Source: Mesorhizobium carmichaelinearum (GTDB lineage Bacteria > Pseudomonadota > Alphaproteobacteria > Rhizobiales > Rhizobiaceae). From it: 64,000 nt of DNA. The notes below the pieces were generated by a model. That model was not told the origin of the DNA. It did no database searches and saw only the letters and a list, made by a program, of their open reading frames with translations. The first letter of the stretch is position 1; every line of letters begins with the position of its first letter. Positions 27,661 through 36,231 of this stretch are shown in pieces. The DNA is taken from positions 1 to 64,000 of the forward strand of contig NZ_FZQR01000018.1 in the NCBI RefSeq assembly GCF_900199455.1, given 5' to 3'. A program made the translations under genes and the position numbers.

Positions 27661-28083
27661 GTGGACCGCCGCCTGCGGCCCGTCAACGTTCCGCGCGGAA
27701 CGGCGCGCGTCGTCACTGCAGGTCTTTGCCCGTCGCATCTGCACAAATCTATGCCAAATGCGACCGCCGGGTGGCTAACGGTAGGGAAGGATGCCGTGAG
27801 CGCGACGCACCATGTGAGGGCGGTGACGCCACCGGAAGTCGCGGCGCGCAAGGGAGGCACCCGGCCGGTCTGCCTCACCGCCTACACGACACCGGTTGCC
27901 GGCACTGCGACATCGTGTTGGTCGGCGACTGCGCACGACCTCGACCGGCCTGCGCGACTGCTTGTTGCGGCGTGGCTCGGCGAGACGCGGCTGATCGACA
28001 ATGTTAGGATCTTGCCCCGGCAGAGCATCGATGGTTTTTCGCGAAACCCTGGCATCGCCACTGCACGTCAGCACGTCCCCTGA
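27661..28083 (+). pseudogene. panB/panC fusion remnant
   Basis: The frame from about 27796 gives RAVTPPEVAARKGGTRPVCL and TAYTTPVA, the start of ketopantoate hydroxymethyltransferase (PanB). The next PanB block (HCDIVLVGD) is in another frame, so a frameshift lies near 27895. The sequence then jumps to PARLLVAAWLGETRLIDN, the C-terminus of pantothenate synthetase (PanC). An internal deletion therefore joined the 5' end of panB to the 3' end of panC. Pantothenate genes are known cargo of rhizobial symbiosis regions; this copy cannot work. Confidence 0.7.
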
Positions 28084-28119
28084 TCGGGAGATGAACTACA
28101 GCGCGCGCCGGCACAACGA

Positions 28120-29892
28120 CTAGAGTCCCAAAACACGTTTTCGGCCGAAGCTCCATTCAATGTCGCCTCCAGCCCTGGCGACGCCGGCGATGGTCTGACC
28201 AAGTTTTCTTTCGAGTGGAGGTGACCACGGCACGAGCTGGAACCCAAGCCCGCTATCGATCATCGCGAAGCGGCCGGAGGTAAGCGTGAGCCGCTGGCGA
28301 TAGACTCCGGCGACATGCTCACCTGTGGCCGCCTTTATGTGCGGCAAGCCCTTTTCGGCCGAGAACCGCGCCGCGGCAGCGTCCAACTCGCGGCGGCTCA
28401 GAGTGTTGAGAAGATCGCGCTGCAGGATGACGCGCTGGCCCTGTCGGCGAGCAAACCCCTCCTCGGCGAGATGATCTCGACGGGCCGACATGGCATCGCG
28501 GACCTCGCGGCCGAACCCGCCCATCGCGAGCGGCGTCGGTACGCGTTCGACCAACCGATGATCGAGCCAGGTCGCGCCCGGAGCGGTAATAAGGCGGTTC
28601 AAATCGAAGTCCGAGCGATTGGCAAGCACGAGCGTCGTCTGCTCGTCTCCCGGTCCGCCGAAGCGGCGGACCTCGACGATGCCGCCGATTGGCGGCGCAT
28701 GCTCGAACGCCTCGATGCCGCGGAAGCGGACGTGGTGCGCGCGGCCGTCGGTGCCGTCGATTACCGCGTAGGCTTCGCCGGTCAATTCATTCTGAAGCCC
28801 CTTGTCAACCAGCCGACCGATTATGGGAGTGCCGGTCGCACCTGCGTCGATGAGAAAGTCGGCAACACCGCGATCCTGGCCACGCTCGATGAATGCGCGA
28901 TGCATCGTCTTGATGATGTCGCCGCGCATGCCGAGGTCCCGGAGCGAGCGTTCGGCTTCTAGACCGACCATCCATTCGCCGTGGCCGGCCGGGGTCGCGA
29001 GGCCCATCTTCTCCAGATGCTGGACCCGGCCGATCATCAGGCGGCGGATTTCGGGATCGGCGGGGCCGGTCGCCTCTGGGCGCAGGTCGATGTACCCCGT
29101 CTCGTCAGCGGCGATGCCGATCTCCACATCGAGTCGCGTCCAGCGCTCGGCGGTAATCTCCTTCTCCAGGGCTTTGCGGGTTTCGTACTCGGGCCGCGGC
29201 CCGAGTTCGATCGAGACCAACTCCTCGGCGCGGGAGCGCAGGCCACGGCTGATATAGTCGCGCGAGATCACGAGGTCCGCGCCGGTGTCGTCGACCCCAC
29301 GCACCAGCAGATGGACGTGGGGGTTGTCGGTGTTCCAGTGATCGACGGCGAGCCAGTCGAGCCGGGATCCGAGGTCGGCTTCCATCTGCTTCGCAAGGTC
29401 GCGCGTGAAGGCGCGCAGGTCCGTCATCTCGCCGGCGTCCTCGGGCGAGACGATGAAGCGGAAATGGTGGCGGTCGTCCTTGGATCGCTCGGCGAAGGCT
29501 ACGTCATTGGCGCGGTCGCTGCCGGCGTCGAACATCACTTCCTTGTCGCCGTCGCGGGTCACGCCGTCGCGCTTCAGATAGGACAGATGTGTGGACAAGG
29601 GGGCGGAGCGAAACGCCTTGCCCGAATGCCGGGCAATCCGTGCCGCGACGACGACACGTCGGTTAGAGGAGAAGAGCCGGTTCCGGCTGAAGTTGATCCG
29701 GCCGCGCCCGAAGCTGGAGCGGCCCAGAACGGGCGAACGGCCGGCCCTCGGCACCGAGCTGGACGCGCCATCGGTGTGGCCGGCGCGTTTGGCGGCCCGT
29801 AGCACCTGGTTGACGAAGCTCTTCGCCTTCGGTGCGCGGGTGCCGCGGATGCGCCCTGGCCGGACGCGAAAGTCACTGTCGCCCTCGCTCAT
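28120..29892 (-). CDS. rlxS: VirD2-like relaxase (DUF3363), RlxS type
   Basis: A 590-residue relaxase that nicks oriT and pilots the transferred strand. The MOB histidine motif is seen in VDHWNTDNPHVHLLVRGVDD, the likely catalytic tyrosine region is DYISRGLRSRAEELVS, and the C-terminal half is the DUF3363 region. A basic, arginine-rich N-terminus (residues 1-40) precedes it. Its ATG overlaps the stop of the split small gene upstream. In ICEMlSymR7A the equivalent gene is rlxS. The oriT itself was not recognised. Confidence 0.88.
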   Translation of the reverse strand: MSEGDSDFRVRPGRIRGTRAPKAKSFVNQVLRAAKRAGHTDGASSSVPRAGRSPVLGRSSFGRGRINFSRNRLFSSNRRVVVAARIARHSGKAFRSAPLSTHLSYLKRDGVTRDGDKEVMFDAGSDRANDVAFAERSKDDRHHFRFIVSPEDAGEMTDLRAFTRDLAKQMEADLGSRLDWLAVDHWNTDNPHVHLLVRGVDDTGADLVISRDYISRGLRSRAEELVSIELGPRPEYETRKALEKEITAERWTRLDVEIGIAADETGYIDLRPEATGPADPEIRRLMIGRVQHLEKMGLATPAGHGEWMVGLEAERSLRDLGMRGDIIKTMHRAFIERGQDRGVADFLIDAGATGTPIIGRLVDKGLQNELTGEAYAVIDGTDGRAHHVRFRGIEAFEHAPPIGGIVEVRRFGGPGDEQTTLVLANRSDFDLNRLITAPGATWLDHRLVERVPTPLAMGGFGREVRDAMSARRDHLAEEGFARRQGQRVILQRDLLNTLSRRELDAAAARFSAEKGLPHIKAATGEHVAGVYRQRLTLTSGRFAMIDSGLGFQLVPWSPPLERKLGQTIAGVARAGGDIEWSFGRKRVLGL

Positions 29893-30070
29893 GGCCGGCC
29901 CGCCAGTGAGGGTGCGAGACGAACAGTGCCGGAAATCGCGTTGAAATCATTGGCAAAACCCTCAAGCGCGGCACGCGCTCCGACCGACAGGCACGCCGGA
30001 AAACAAGCCATATCAATGGTTTGGAAGACGACCGGAGAGCCTCTTTTATCTTGCCGTCCTAAGTTCGTGG
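29889..30070 (-). pseudogene. 3' part of a small gene split by IS66
   Basis: Minus-strand frame NLGRQDKRGSPVVFQTIDM, then ACFPACLSVGARAALEG, ends in TGA overlapping the rlxS ATG. Reading back across the IS66 insertion and removing one copy of the 8-bp duplication joins it to the 5' part at 33028-33132. The intact gene would have encoded roughly 95 residues between the lytic transglycosylase and rlxS, with ATGA overlaps at both ends. Internal ATG 30011 could still give a 40-residue product. Function unknown. Confidence 0.5.
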
Positions 30071-30152
30071 GTAAGCGTCCGGTCCCTGCACCCAGATTGA
30101 GTAGTGCATTCGCGTGCCATGTGGGGCTCCTTCGTAGCATGGAGGATCTCCG

Positions 30153-31049
30153 GTGAATTTGAGACATTTCGAGAACAAGGCGCGGCAATCCTGGTGGGTG
30201 GTTCACGTCGAGGCGTGGCAGCGCAGCGGTATGACGCGGACCGAATATTGCCGCGTTCATCGCCTGACGAAGGACACGCTCGATCGCTGGCTGAAGTACT
30301 TCGCCGGCAACGAGGCGGCTCGTAAGCATGCGGAATATCAGGCGGAATTGCGCCGTCAGAAGCGCCTGGAAGAGCGAGCGAAGCGGCAGAAAAAGCGGGC
30401 TCGGCTGCGCTTTTCGGTGACCACGGATGTGCGCAACCGTGCTGTCCAGGCGTACTGGGCGATGCATGTTGAGGCGATGAACTGGAGCGGCATGGGCGTT
30501 CGCGAATATGCTGCGGCGCTGCATCTTTCGCCGACGAGCTTGCGCATATGGCGAGACCGACTGGACGAGGGTGAGGTCGAAATCGACTGGCGTGCCCATC
30601 TTCATCCCTCCGCCCGCCCGGCCGTTAGCACTAGTGCTAACGGAGCGCCGTCTGAATTGAGCTTGACGGTCGCGTCGAAGGATGATCCTGGCACGCCCCG
30701 CCAGCCTGCCCGGCGCTTCTTCAGCGACGCGGAAAAGCACGCCATTGCGCTGGAGAGCGACCGGCCAGGTATCAGCGTCTCGCAGGTCGCGCGAAAGCAC
30801 GGGATCGTCACGGGGCTGCTGTTCCGTTGGCGCGCGCAGTTCGGCGTGGCGCAGAAGAAGCGCGCGAAGCTTGCGGCTGTGGCGATGGGCGATGACACCG
30901 CGGCGGTGCGCCTTCTGCAGAGCCTGGTGCAGCCGCCTGATGGAATGAAGGCGATCGATCTGCCTGATGGCCGGCGTGTCTTCGCACCTGCCGGCAGTGA
31001 TCCGGATGCCGTTCGACAACGCGTCGCGAGCGAAGGAACGACACCATGA
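30153..31049 (+). CDS. tnpA: IS66 accessory protein TnpA (long form)
   Basis: 298 residues. The C-terminal third has the IS66 TnpA (IS3 OrfA-like) helix-turn-helix (FSDAEKHAIALESDRPGIS, VSQVARKHGIVTGLLFRWRAQFG). Two further HTH-like repeats occupy residues 10-45 and 95-140 (WVVHVEAWQRSGMTRTEYCR, WAMHVEAMNWSGMGVREYA). Usual TnpA proteins are about 120-150 residues, so this is an extended version with duplicated N-terminal modules. GTG 30153 is the longest start. Stop overlaps tnpB. Confidence 0.8.
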   Translation: MNLRHFENKARQSWWVVHVEAWQRSGMTRTEYCRVHRLTKDTLDRWLKYFAGNEAARKHAEYQAELRRQKRLEERAKRQKKRARLRFSVTTDVRNRAVQAYWAMHVEAMNWSGMGVREYAAALHLSPTSLRIWRDRLDEGEVEIDWRAHLHPSARPAVSTSANGAPSELSLTVASKDDPGTPRQPARRFFSDAEKHAIALESDRPGISVSQVARKHGIVTGLLFRWRAQFGVAQKKRAKLAAVAMGDDTAAVRLLQSLVQPPDGMKAIDLPDGRRVFAPAGSDPDAVRQRVASEGTTP

Positions 31050-31399
31050 TGATCGTTCCGGCGGGCGTGAAGGTGCATCTGGCGCTGGGCTACACCGATA
31101 TGCGCAAAGGTCTCGACGGGCTCGCCATGCTGGTGCAGCAAACGCTGAAGCATGACCCGTTCTCGGGCCATCTGTTCGCCTTCCGGGGCAAGAAGGCGTC
31201 GATGCTGAAGATCCTGTTCTGGGATGGAAACGGACTGTGCCTGTTCACAAAACGGCTCGATCAGGGCAGCTTCGCGTGGCCGGTGATGGCGGGCTTCGAT
31301 GGCTCGATCATGCTGACGCCGGCGCAGCTTGCGATGCTGATCGAAGGCATCGACTGGCGCGCTCCCGAGCGTGTTTGGAGGCCAGCCCTGGCCGGCTGA
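31046..31399 (+). CDS. tnpB: IS66 accessory protein TnpB
   Basis: 117 residues of the IS66 Orf2 family (TDMRKGLDGLAMLVQQTLKH, LFAFRGKKASMLKILFWDGN, GLCLFTKRLDQGSF). It is needed for IS66 transposition although its biochemical role is unknown. ATGA overlap with tnpA. Confidence 0.95.
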   Translation: MMIVPAGVKVHLALGYTDMRKGLDGLAMLVQQTLKHDPFSGHLFAFRGKKASMLKILFWDGNGLCLFTKRLDQGSFAWPVMAGFDGSIMLTPAQLAMLIEGIDWRAPERVWRPALAG

Positions 31400-31456
31400 A
31401 ATCGGCTTGCCGAGTGCCTCGAAAAGGCCCAGAATCCTTGGGGTTTTAGGCTGTTT

Positions 31457-33001
31457 GTGATAGATTCGGTCATGTTGATCGATCTCGCGAATCTGCCTTC
31501 CGACCCGCAGCTTTTGCAGCGTCTCGTGTGCGACATGGCGGCAGCGGTCGAGAGCCGCGACGGGGAGATCGAGCGGCTTCAGTCGATCATCAAAAAGCTC
31601 CAGCGGGCGCAGTTCGGCCGCAGCTCCGAGCGCCTCGATCCCGATCAGCTTGCGCTCGCCCTGGAAGAGCTCGACGCCGATATCGCGCGCATCCAGGAGA
31701 GCCGTCCGTTCGTCGGCGAGCCGTCGGCCGAGCGGCCGTCGCGTCGCAAACCGCTGCCCGATCACCTGCCACGCGAGGACGTTCTGGTCGACGTCGACAG
31801 CACTATCTGCACGGGCTGCCGCGGTGCGCTGCATGCTATCGGCGAAAGCGTGAGCGAGATGCTGGACTGGGTGCCAGCACAGCTTCGTGTGATCAGGACG
31901 ACGCGACCAAAATATGCGTGCCGGACCTGCGAGACGGTGGTGCAAGCGCCGGCTCCGGAGCGGCTGATCGCCGGCGGCTTGGCAACGCCGGCGCTGCTGG
32001 CGCAGGTACTGACAGCCAAATATTGCGACCATGCCCCGCTCTACCGGCAGTCGCAGATCTTCGCCCGCAGTGGTGTCGATCTTCCGCGTTCGACACTCGC
32101 CGGATGGGTCGGCGGCGCCTGCTGGTGGCTGGAAGCTCTGCACGAACGGTTGGCGAAGAACGTCTTCGCCTCGGATCATCTCTTTGCCGACGACACGCCG
32201 GTTCCGGTGCTTGATCCCGGTCGCGGCCGCACCAAGACTGGCAGGCTGTGGGTCTATGCCCGTGAACAGAGACCATGGGGCGGACCGGAGCCGCCGGCCG
32301 CGGTCTATCTGTTCGCGCCGGACCGCAAGGCCGAGCGTCCGGTGTCCCATCTCGAGCACTTCAAGGGCGTGCTGCATGTCGATGGCTACGCCGGCTTCGA
32401 GCAGCTCACCGTCAAGGGAGACATCGTTCTTGCCGCTTGTTGGGCCCACACCCGGCGCAAGTTCTTTGATGTGGCGCAGGCCACCAACGCGCCGATCGCC
32501 ATGGAAGCCTTGCGCCGGATCGGTGAACTCTATGCCGTCGAAGCCGACGTTCGCGGTCAATCGCCGGCGCATCGGCTGGCGTCTCGGCGCGGCCGCTCGA
32601 AACCCATTGTCGACGCCATGCGGGTCTGGCTCGAAGCGCAGCTTCCCCTGTTGTCGGGACGCAGCACGCTCGCCGTAGCGATCCGCTACGCGCTTTCGCG
32701 CTGGGACGGACTGAACCGCTTCCTGCACGACGGTCGCATCGAGCTCGACACCAATCCGGTCGAGCGCGCGATCCGCCCCGTGGCTCTCGGTCGCAAAAAC
32801 CACCTCTTCGCGGGCAGCGACGGCGGCGGCCATCGATGGGCAGTGCTGTGTTCGCTGATCGAAACCTGCAAACTCAACGACGTCGAACCCTACGCCTATC
32901 TTCATGACGTGCTCTCGCGCATGGTGGACGGACACTCCATCAACCGCCTCGACGAATTGCTGCCGTGGGCGTGGAAACTAGGAAATCCTGTCAAGAGCTG
33001 A
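31457..33001 (+). CDS. tnpC: IS66 transposase TnpC
   Basis: 514-residue DDE transposase. The N-terminal leucine-zipper-like helix (RDGEIERLQSIIKKLQRAQFG, read in two parts) is followed by the zinc-binding segment (CTGCRGALH) and the catalytic core: first Asp in HLFADDTPVPVLDPG, second in HVDGYAGFEQL, Glu in LDTNPVERAIRPVALGRKN. Complete and apparently functional. Confidence 0.95.
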   Translation: MIDSVMLIDLANLPSDPQLLQRLVCDMAAAVESRDGEIERLQSIIKKLQRAQFGRSSERLDPDQLALALEELDADIARIQESRPFVGEPSAERPSRRKPLPDHLPREDVLVDVDSTICTGCRGALHAIGESVSEMLDWVPAQLRVIRTTRPKYACRTCETVVQAPAPERLIAGGLATPALLAQVLTAKYCDHAPLYRQSQIFARSGVDLPRSTLAGWVGGACWWLEALHERLAKNVFASDHLFADDTPVPVLDPGRGRTKTGRLWVYAREQRPWGGPEPPAAVYLFAPDRKAERPVSHLEHFKGVLHVDGYAGFEQLTVKGDIVLAACWAHTRRKFFDVAQATNAPIAMEALRRIGELYAVEADVRGQSPAHRLASRRGRSKPIVDAMRVWLEAQLPLLSGRSTLAVAIRYALSRWDGLNRFLHDGRIELDTNPVERAIRPVALGRKNHLFAGSDGGGHRWAVLCSLIETCKLNDVEPYAYLHDVLSRMVDGHSINRLDELLPWAWKLGNPVKS

Positions 33002-33027
33002 GCAACGTGCAAGCACCGGACGCTTAC

Positions 33028-33051
33028 GTTCGTGGTTCGTGGTTCGTGGTT
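33028..33051. repeat. 7-bp tandem repeat GTTCGTG at the IS66 target
   Basis: Three consecutive GTTCGTG units and a partial fourth follow the right end of IS66. The left target copy is part of the same array, so IS66 landed in a short tandem repeat. Copy-number changes of 7 bp would shift the frame of the small gene that runs through it. Confidence 0.8.
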
Positions 33052-33132
33052 CGTGGTTTCCTGCCACTCCCGCAAAGCCGTCCTTCCTTCTCCACACCAC
33101 GCCGGGCAGCGCCATCCCGCGAACTTTGTCAT
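33028..33132 (-). pseudogene. 5' part of the small gene split by IS66
   Basis: ATG 33132 overlaps the stop of the lytic transglycosylase (ATGA). It encodes MTKFAGWRCPAWCGEG and so on until the IS66 boundary. It joins in frame to the 3' part at 29889-30070 once the IS and one target copy are removed. The product is not recognised. Confidence 0.45.
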
Positions 33133-33896
33133 CGTGGGCCTCCAGAGCCGGGACGGGCGATGAACAGCCCATCGGAAACGGGCGAGATGGCGGAGAGATC
33201 GTGCACGGGGGTTGCCGCCGGGGCGTCATCGGGCCGACCATCTCGCGATGCAGGATCGACAGCCGGCGTGTGCTCGGACTGGGCGGCGAAGAGCGGTGCG
33301 CGCGTCCAGTCATTGCGCTCGACGGCCCCGGCTACGACGAAAGGGAGATCGATTTTTCCGCCTCCGACAAGAGGCGCGAGTGCAGCGACGTAGGCGCGGG
33401 TTTCGACTGGTAGCGCACGGCGGCCAGCGAGGTATTCCTCGTAGCGGCCGGGGCCTGCATTGTAGGCGGCGAGGAAGCCCGGAGAACCATACCGGTCATG
33501 CATCTCGCGCAGGTAGGCTGCGCCCGCCAGGATGTTGTCACGTGGGCTGAAGGGATCGCCGCCGAGATGATGGCGAAGACGAAGATCGACCCACGTCTCG
33601 GGCATTATCTGCATCAGCCCCATGGCGCCCACAGGTGAGATCGCCAGATCGTCGCCTGTGCTTTCGGCGCGCATGACGGCGCGTATCCAGCTCTTCGGAA
33701 TGCCGAATCGCTGCGACGCCTCGGCAACAATTGCGGCGTAGGGATCGCCGGGAGCCTTTCGTTCGATCGGTGCATTCTGCGCGACCGTGGCCGGCGACAA
33801 AGCGACAATCGAGATAAGGCCGGAAAGGACAATGAATGTGCCGCGGACTAGGATCTTCGGACGCCCGGTGGAAAAGCGGTGGCGGGAGATCGGCAT
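33129..33896 (-). CDS. lytic transglycosylase of the conjugation system
   Basis: 255 residues. A hydrophobic N-terminal segment (GTFIVLSGLISIVALSPATVA) directs export. The SLT domain follows: SWIRAVMRAESTGDD with the catalytic glutamate, then SPVGAMGLMQIMPETW and NILAGAAYLREMHDRYG, FLAAYNAGPGRYEEY. It opens peptidoglycan for the mating channel (VirB1-like role). I start at ATG 33896, 5 bp after the DUF736 stop; a longer frame exists but overlaps DUF736. Confidence 0.9.
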   Translation of the reverse strand: MPISRHRFSTGRPKILVRGTFIVLSGLISIVALSPATVAQNAPIERKAPGDPYAAIVAEASQRFGIPKSWIRAVMRAESTGDDLAISPVGAMGLMQIMPETWVDLRLRHHLGGDPFSPRDNILAGAAYLREMHDRYGSPGFLAAYNAGPGRYEEYLAGRRALPVETRAYVAALAPLVGGGKIDLPFVVAGAVERNDWTRAPLFAAQSEHTPAVDPASRDGRPDDAPAATPVHDLSAISPVSDGLFIARPGSGGPR

Positions 33897-33900
33897 GGCC

Positions 33901-34239
33901 TCACTCCCGTTCACTGCGTTTGGGCGAGCGGTTCCAGTGCAGCGACCATGACACATTGTCGGCATCGGACCGGAAGAGGTTTGCCCGGATCGGCTGCGCG
34001 AAGACGGGATCGTCGATCAGCAGCGAAACGTATTCGCCGGCCTTGTCTCCGGTTCGCTTCAAGCCTGCACCGGCCTCTGGTCCGTCACCATCCTCGCCCA
34101 TCTGGATGCGATAATCCGGCGCCTTTTCGGCGCCCGAGGGCTCGGCTGGAACGAGGGCCAGTTGCACGTCGAGGGTGAGCATGCGGACGCGGCCCGAATA
34201 TCCGGACTTCGTGCGGGTGAACTCTCCGATCTGTGACAT
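33901..34239 (-). CDS. DUF736 family protein (first copy)
   Basis: 112 residues, beginning MSQIGEFTRTKSGYSGRVRML and ending in a typical DUF736 pattern (YVSLLIDDPVFAQPIRANLF). Small DUF736 proteins are hallmarks of rhizobial and sphingomonad conjugative regions; function unknown. A second, diverged copy lies at 39837-40160. Confidence 0.9.
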   Translation of the reverse strand: MSQIGEFTRTKSGYSGRVRMLTLDVQLALVPAEPSGAEKAPDYRIQMGEDGDGPEAGAGLKRTGDKAGEYVSLLIDDPVFAQPIRANLFRSDADNVSWSLHWNRSPKRSERE

Positions 34240-34284
34240 TTCTTTGGTCCTTTCTGCGATGGGCGTTTGAAGGTTCGGGCGCGA

Positions 34285-34830
34285 TCAGTGGCTTGGAGCG
34301 CGCCATTCGTAGCCGCCGGTCCCGCCCTGCTCGGTCCACAGCGGGGCGGCACGGCCGATGATCAAGCTGGTCGCAATCGGCCCGAAGTAGCGACCATCGA
34401 GACTGTCGTGGACTTGCCCATTCATGAGGAAGACTTCGCCGCTGACGATGCGCCGGCAGCCCTGCCAGACTGGCAGTGGGCGGCCGAGGTGATCGTGTTC
34501 GAGCGCCTTGCCAATCTCGATTCCATCGATGGTGATGGCGAGGCCATTGCGACAGACTTCCTGTCCGGGAAGGCCGGCGACGCGCTTCATCAACCACACA
34601 CCGCGCGGCAGGTAGCCGTTGTCATCAAGGAAGATCGCCAGTGGTTCCGGAGCATCGACAACGACAAGATCGCCTCCGGCAAGCCGCCCTGCCGGGCGGA
34701 TGCGGTAGAGACCGATCGGCGTGCTAGCTGACGCGTTCCAGATCAACCTGGGCGCGACATGGACGAGGGACAGTCCGCCGATCGCCATCACGGCGAAGTA
34801 TGTCGTCATGACGTAGCCGAAGCGGGTCAT
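34285..34830 (-). CDS. traF: signal peptidase-like TraF (S26 family)
   Basis: 181 residues of the TraF/LepB-type serine peptidase family. The N-terminal membrane helix is followed by SASTPIGLYRI, with the nucleophilic serine in the S-x-P-x-G pattern, and MKRVAGLPGQEV, with the general-base lysine. In conjugation systems TraF matures the pilin (TrbC). I start at ATG 34830, which overlaps the DUF2840 stop. Confidence 0.9.
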   Translation of the reverse strand: MTRFGYVMTTYFAVMAIGGLSLVHVAPRLIWNASASTPIGLYRIRPAGRLAGGDLVVVDAPEPLAIFLDDNGYLPRGVWLMKRVAGLPGQEVCRNGLAITIDGIEIGKALEHDHLGRPLPVWQGCRRIVSGEVFLMNGQVHDSLDGRYFGPIATSLIIGRAAPLWTEQGGTGGYEWRAPSH

Positions 34831-35345
34831 GGCTCGACCCTCCGCCGAAGCAGCCAGGCTCGGTGCTGCTCGCGGGTGTATGCGCGCGGCTCGTGGCCGG
34901 CCTTCAGACGGTTGTGGACGTGTCGCCAATGGTCGGGCGCGACATCGACGGGATCGATGCCGAGCGCCTCAATGGCGTCGATGGCCTGCAGCACGCGCTC
35001 GACCTTCGGCCACCGGTCGACTTTAAGCAGGATGTCGCCGCCTGGTCTGACGAAGGGCAGCGTCTGGAACGGTTCGCCGTCACGAACCGCGCGCAGGATG
35101 TCGATGCGCGAGATGATGGTGCCGAAGTCGTTCGCGGCCCAGCGGACTAAGGCGAAGGTGGTGTTGGGCGCAAACCCGACGACACGGTGGCGCTGGTCGA
35201 GAACCTGCTCGTGAACCTTGCGGCCGAACCTGATCCAGTGCTCGATCCGCTTCTCGATCCAGGTCAGTTCAACGAGGGTTGTGGATGGGGTGGCAACGTC
35301 GGACTGTCGGCCGCCGTGCATACGAGGCGCATGGTTTCGGGTCAC
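34827..35345 (-). CDS. DUF2840 domain protein
   Basis: 172 residues when started at GTG 35345, which overlaps the CopG stop (GTGA) and has AAGGAG 7 nt upstream; ATG 35321 is a shorter alternative. The body (LTWIEKRIEHWIRFGRKVHEQ, FALVRWAANDFGTIISRIDIL) is the DUF2840 family, always found beside traF and parA in these ICEs. Function unknown. Confidence 0.85.
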   Translation of the reverse strand: MTRNHAPRMHGGRQSDVATPSTTLVELTWIEKRIEHWIRFGRKVHEQVLDQRHRVVGFAPNTTFALVRWAANDFGTIISRIDILRAVRDGEPFQTLPFVRPGGDILLKVDRWPKVERVLQAIDAIEALGIDPVDVAPDHWRHVHNRLKAGHEPRAYTREQHRAWLLRRRVEP

Positions 35346-35596
35346 GGAGTGTCTCCTTGGCTCTCGGGAAATTCGCGGGCGAGCAGGTCGCGCAGCATGT
35401 CGGCGACGGTCTGGCCGCGCTGGAAGGCGACGATCTTGATGCGACCGCGCTGCTCGGGTGTGACGTCGATCGTCAGCCGGGCGGTGAAAGCGGAGCCGTC
35501 GCTGCTTCGACCCGGCGCTATCCCGGATTCCTTGATCCAGTCCTCGGCGGTGCCGGGACGGGCGATGAAGCCGCGCTTCGGGGATCGCCCATTCAT
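35342..35596 (-). CDS. CopG-like ribbon-helix-helix protein, ParA partner
   Basis: 84 residues. The C-terminal part (FTARLTIDVTPEQRGRIKIVAF, TVADMLRDLLAREF) is a ribbon-helix-helix domain. It overlaps parA upstream and DUF2840 downstream. It probably acts with ParA as centromere-binding or regulatory partner. Confidence 0.75.
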   Translation of the reverse strand: MNGRSPKRGFIARPGTAEDWIKESGIAPGRSSDGSAFTARLTIDVTPEQRGRIKIVAFQRGQTVADMLRDLLAREFPESQGDTP

Positions 35597-36231
35597 GGCG
35601 CGATCCTTCCAACTTCGGCAGCGAAGGCCGTAATCTCGCGTGAAGCCGGGCTATCCTCGTCTGTCTCAAAGACGAGGCGACCCGATTGTGCGGCATCGGC
35701 AAAGGCGACGCGCTGGCCGATTGTCGCGGCGAGCACCGGCGGATCGTGATCGGCCAGGGTCTCGGCCGTTTCGCGGGCGATGACGGTACCCGTGGCGCAA
35801 CGATTGAGTACGAACCGAGCGACAAGTTGGGGGCGGTAGATCCGCGCCTCTCGGATTAGTGCCAGCATCTCGGCCGACGCCCAGCCATCGAAGGGAGACG
35901 GCTGAACTGGCACAAGCGCAAAATCGGCCGCGAGCAGCGCCGAGCGCATCAGCGCGGCGACACGGGGCGGCCCATCGATGACGATATGATCGGCACCACG
36001 GGCCAGTTCGGGCGCCTCGCGATGCAGTGTATCGCGCGCCAGGCCGACAACCCCGAACAGCCGTGGCAGACCTTCCCGGGCGCGCTGCTGCGACCAATCG
36101 AGAGCCGAGCCCTGCGGATCGGCATCGATCAGCGTGATGCGCTTTCCCGTCCTGGCCCATTGCCCGGCGAGATGCAGCGCCAGCGTCGTCTTGCCGACAC
36201 CGCCTTTCTGGTTGAGGAGCGCTACGATCAT
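35593..36231 (-). CDS. parA: ParA family partition ATPase
   Basis: 212-residue short ParA/Soj type ATPase. Deviant Walker A is LLNQKGGVGKTTLALHLAG; further motifs are RITLIDADPQGSALDW and DHIVIDGPPRVAALMRSAL. It helps maintain or segregate the excised element. Start overlaps the repA-like stop and stop overlaps the CopG gene. Confidence 0.93.
   Translation of the reverse strand: MIVALLNQKGGVGKTTLALHLAGQWARTGKRITLIDADPQGSALDWSQQRAREGLPRLFGVVGLARDTLHREAPELARGADHIVIDGPPRVAALMRSALLAADFALVPVQPSPFDGWASAEMLALIREARIYRPQLVARFVLNRCATGTVIARETAETLADHDPPVLAATIGQRVAFADAAQSGRLVFETDEDSPASREITAFAAEVGRIAP

Larger units (their letters stand above)
30071..33027 (+). mobile_element. complete IS66-family insertion sequence
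   Basis: 2957 bp bounded by inverted repeats that start GTAAGCGTCCGGT at 30071 and end ACCGGACGCTTAC at 33027; the first 21 bp match at 19 positions. The same 8 bp, GTTCGTGG, flank both sides (30063-30070 and 33028-33035), the target duplication expected for IS66. It carries tnpA, tnpB and tnpC in order, all intact. It interrupted a small gene between the lytic transglycosylase and rlxS. Confidence 0.95.

Noticed and set aside
29889..32935. Long minus-strand ORFs (376 and 777 codons) across IS66
   Set aside because: They are antisense frames of tnpA and tnpC in GC-rich DNA, with arginine/histidine-rich composition and no domain.
33028..33051. GTTCGTG tandem units as a CRISPR-like array
   Set aside because: 7-bp units without spacers; simple tandem repeat at an IS target.
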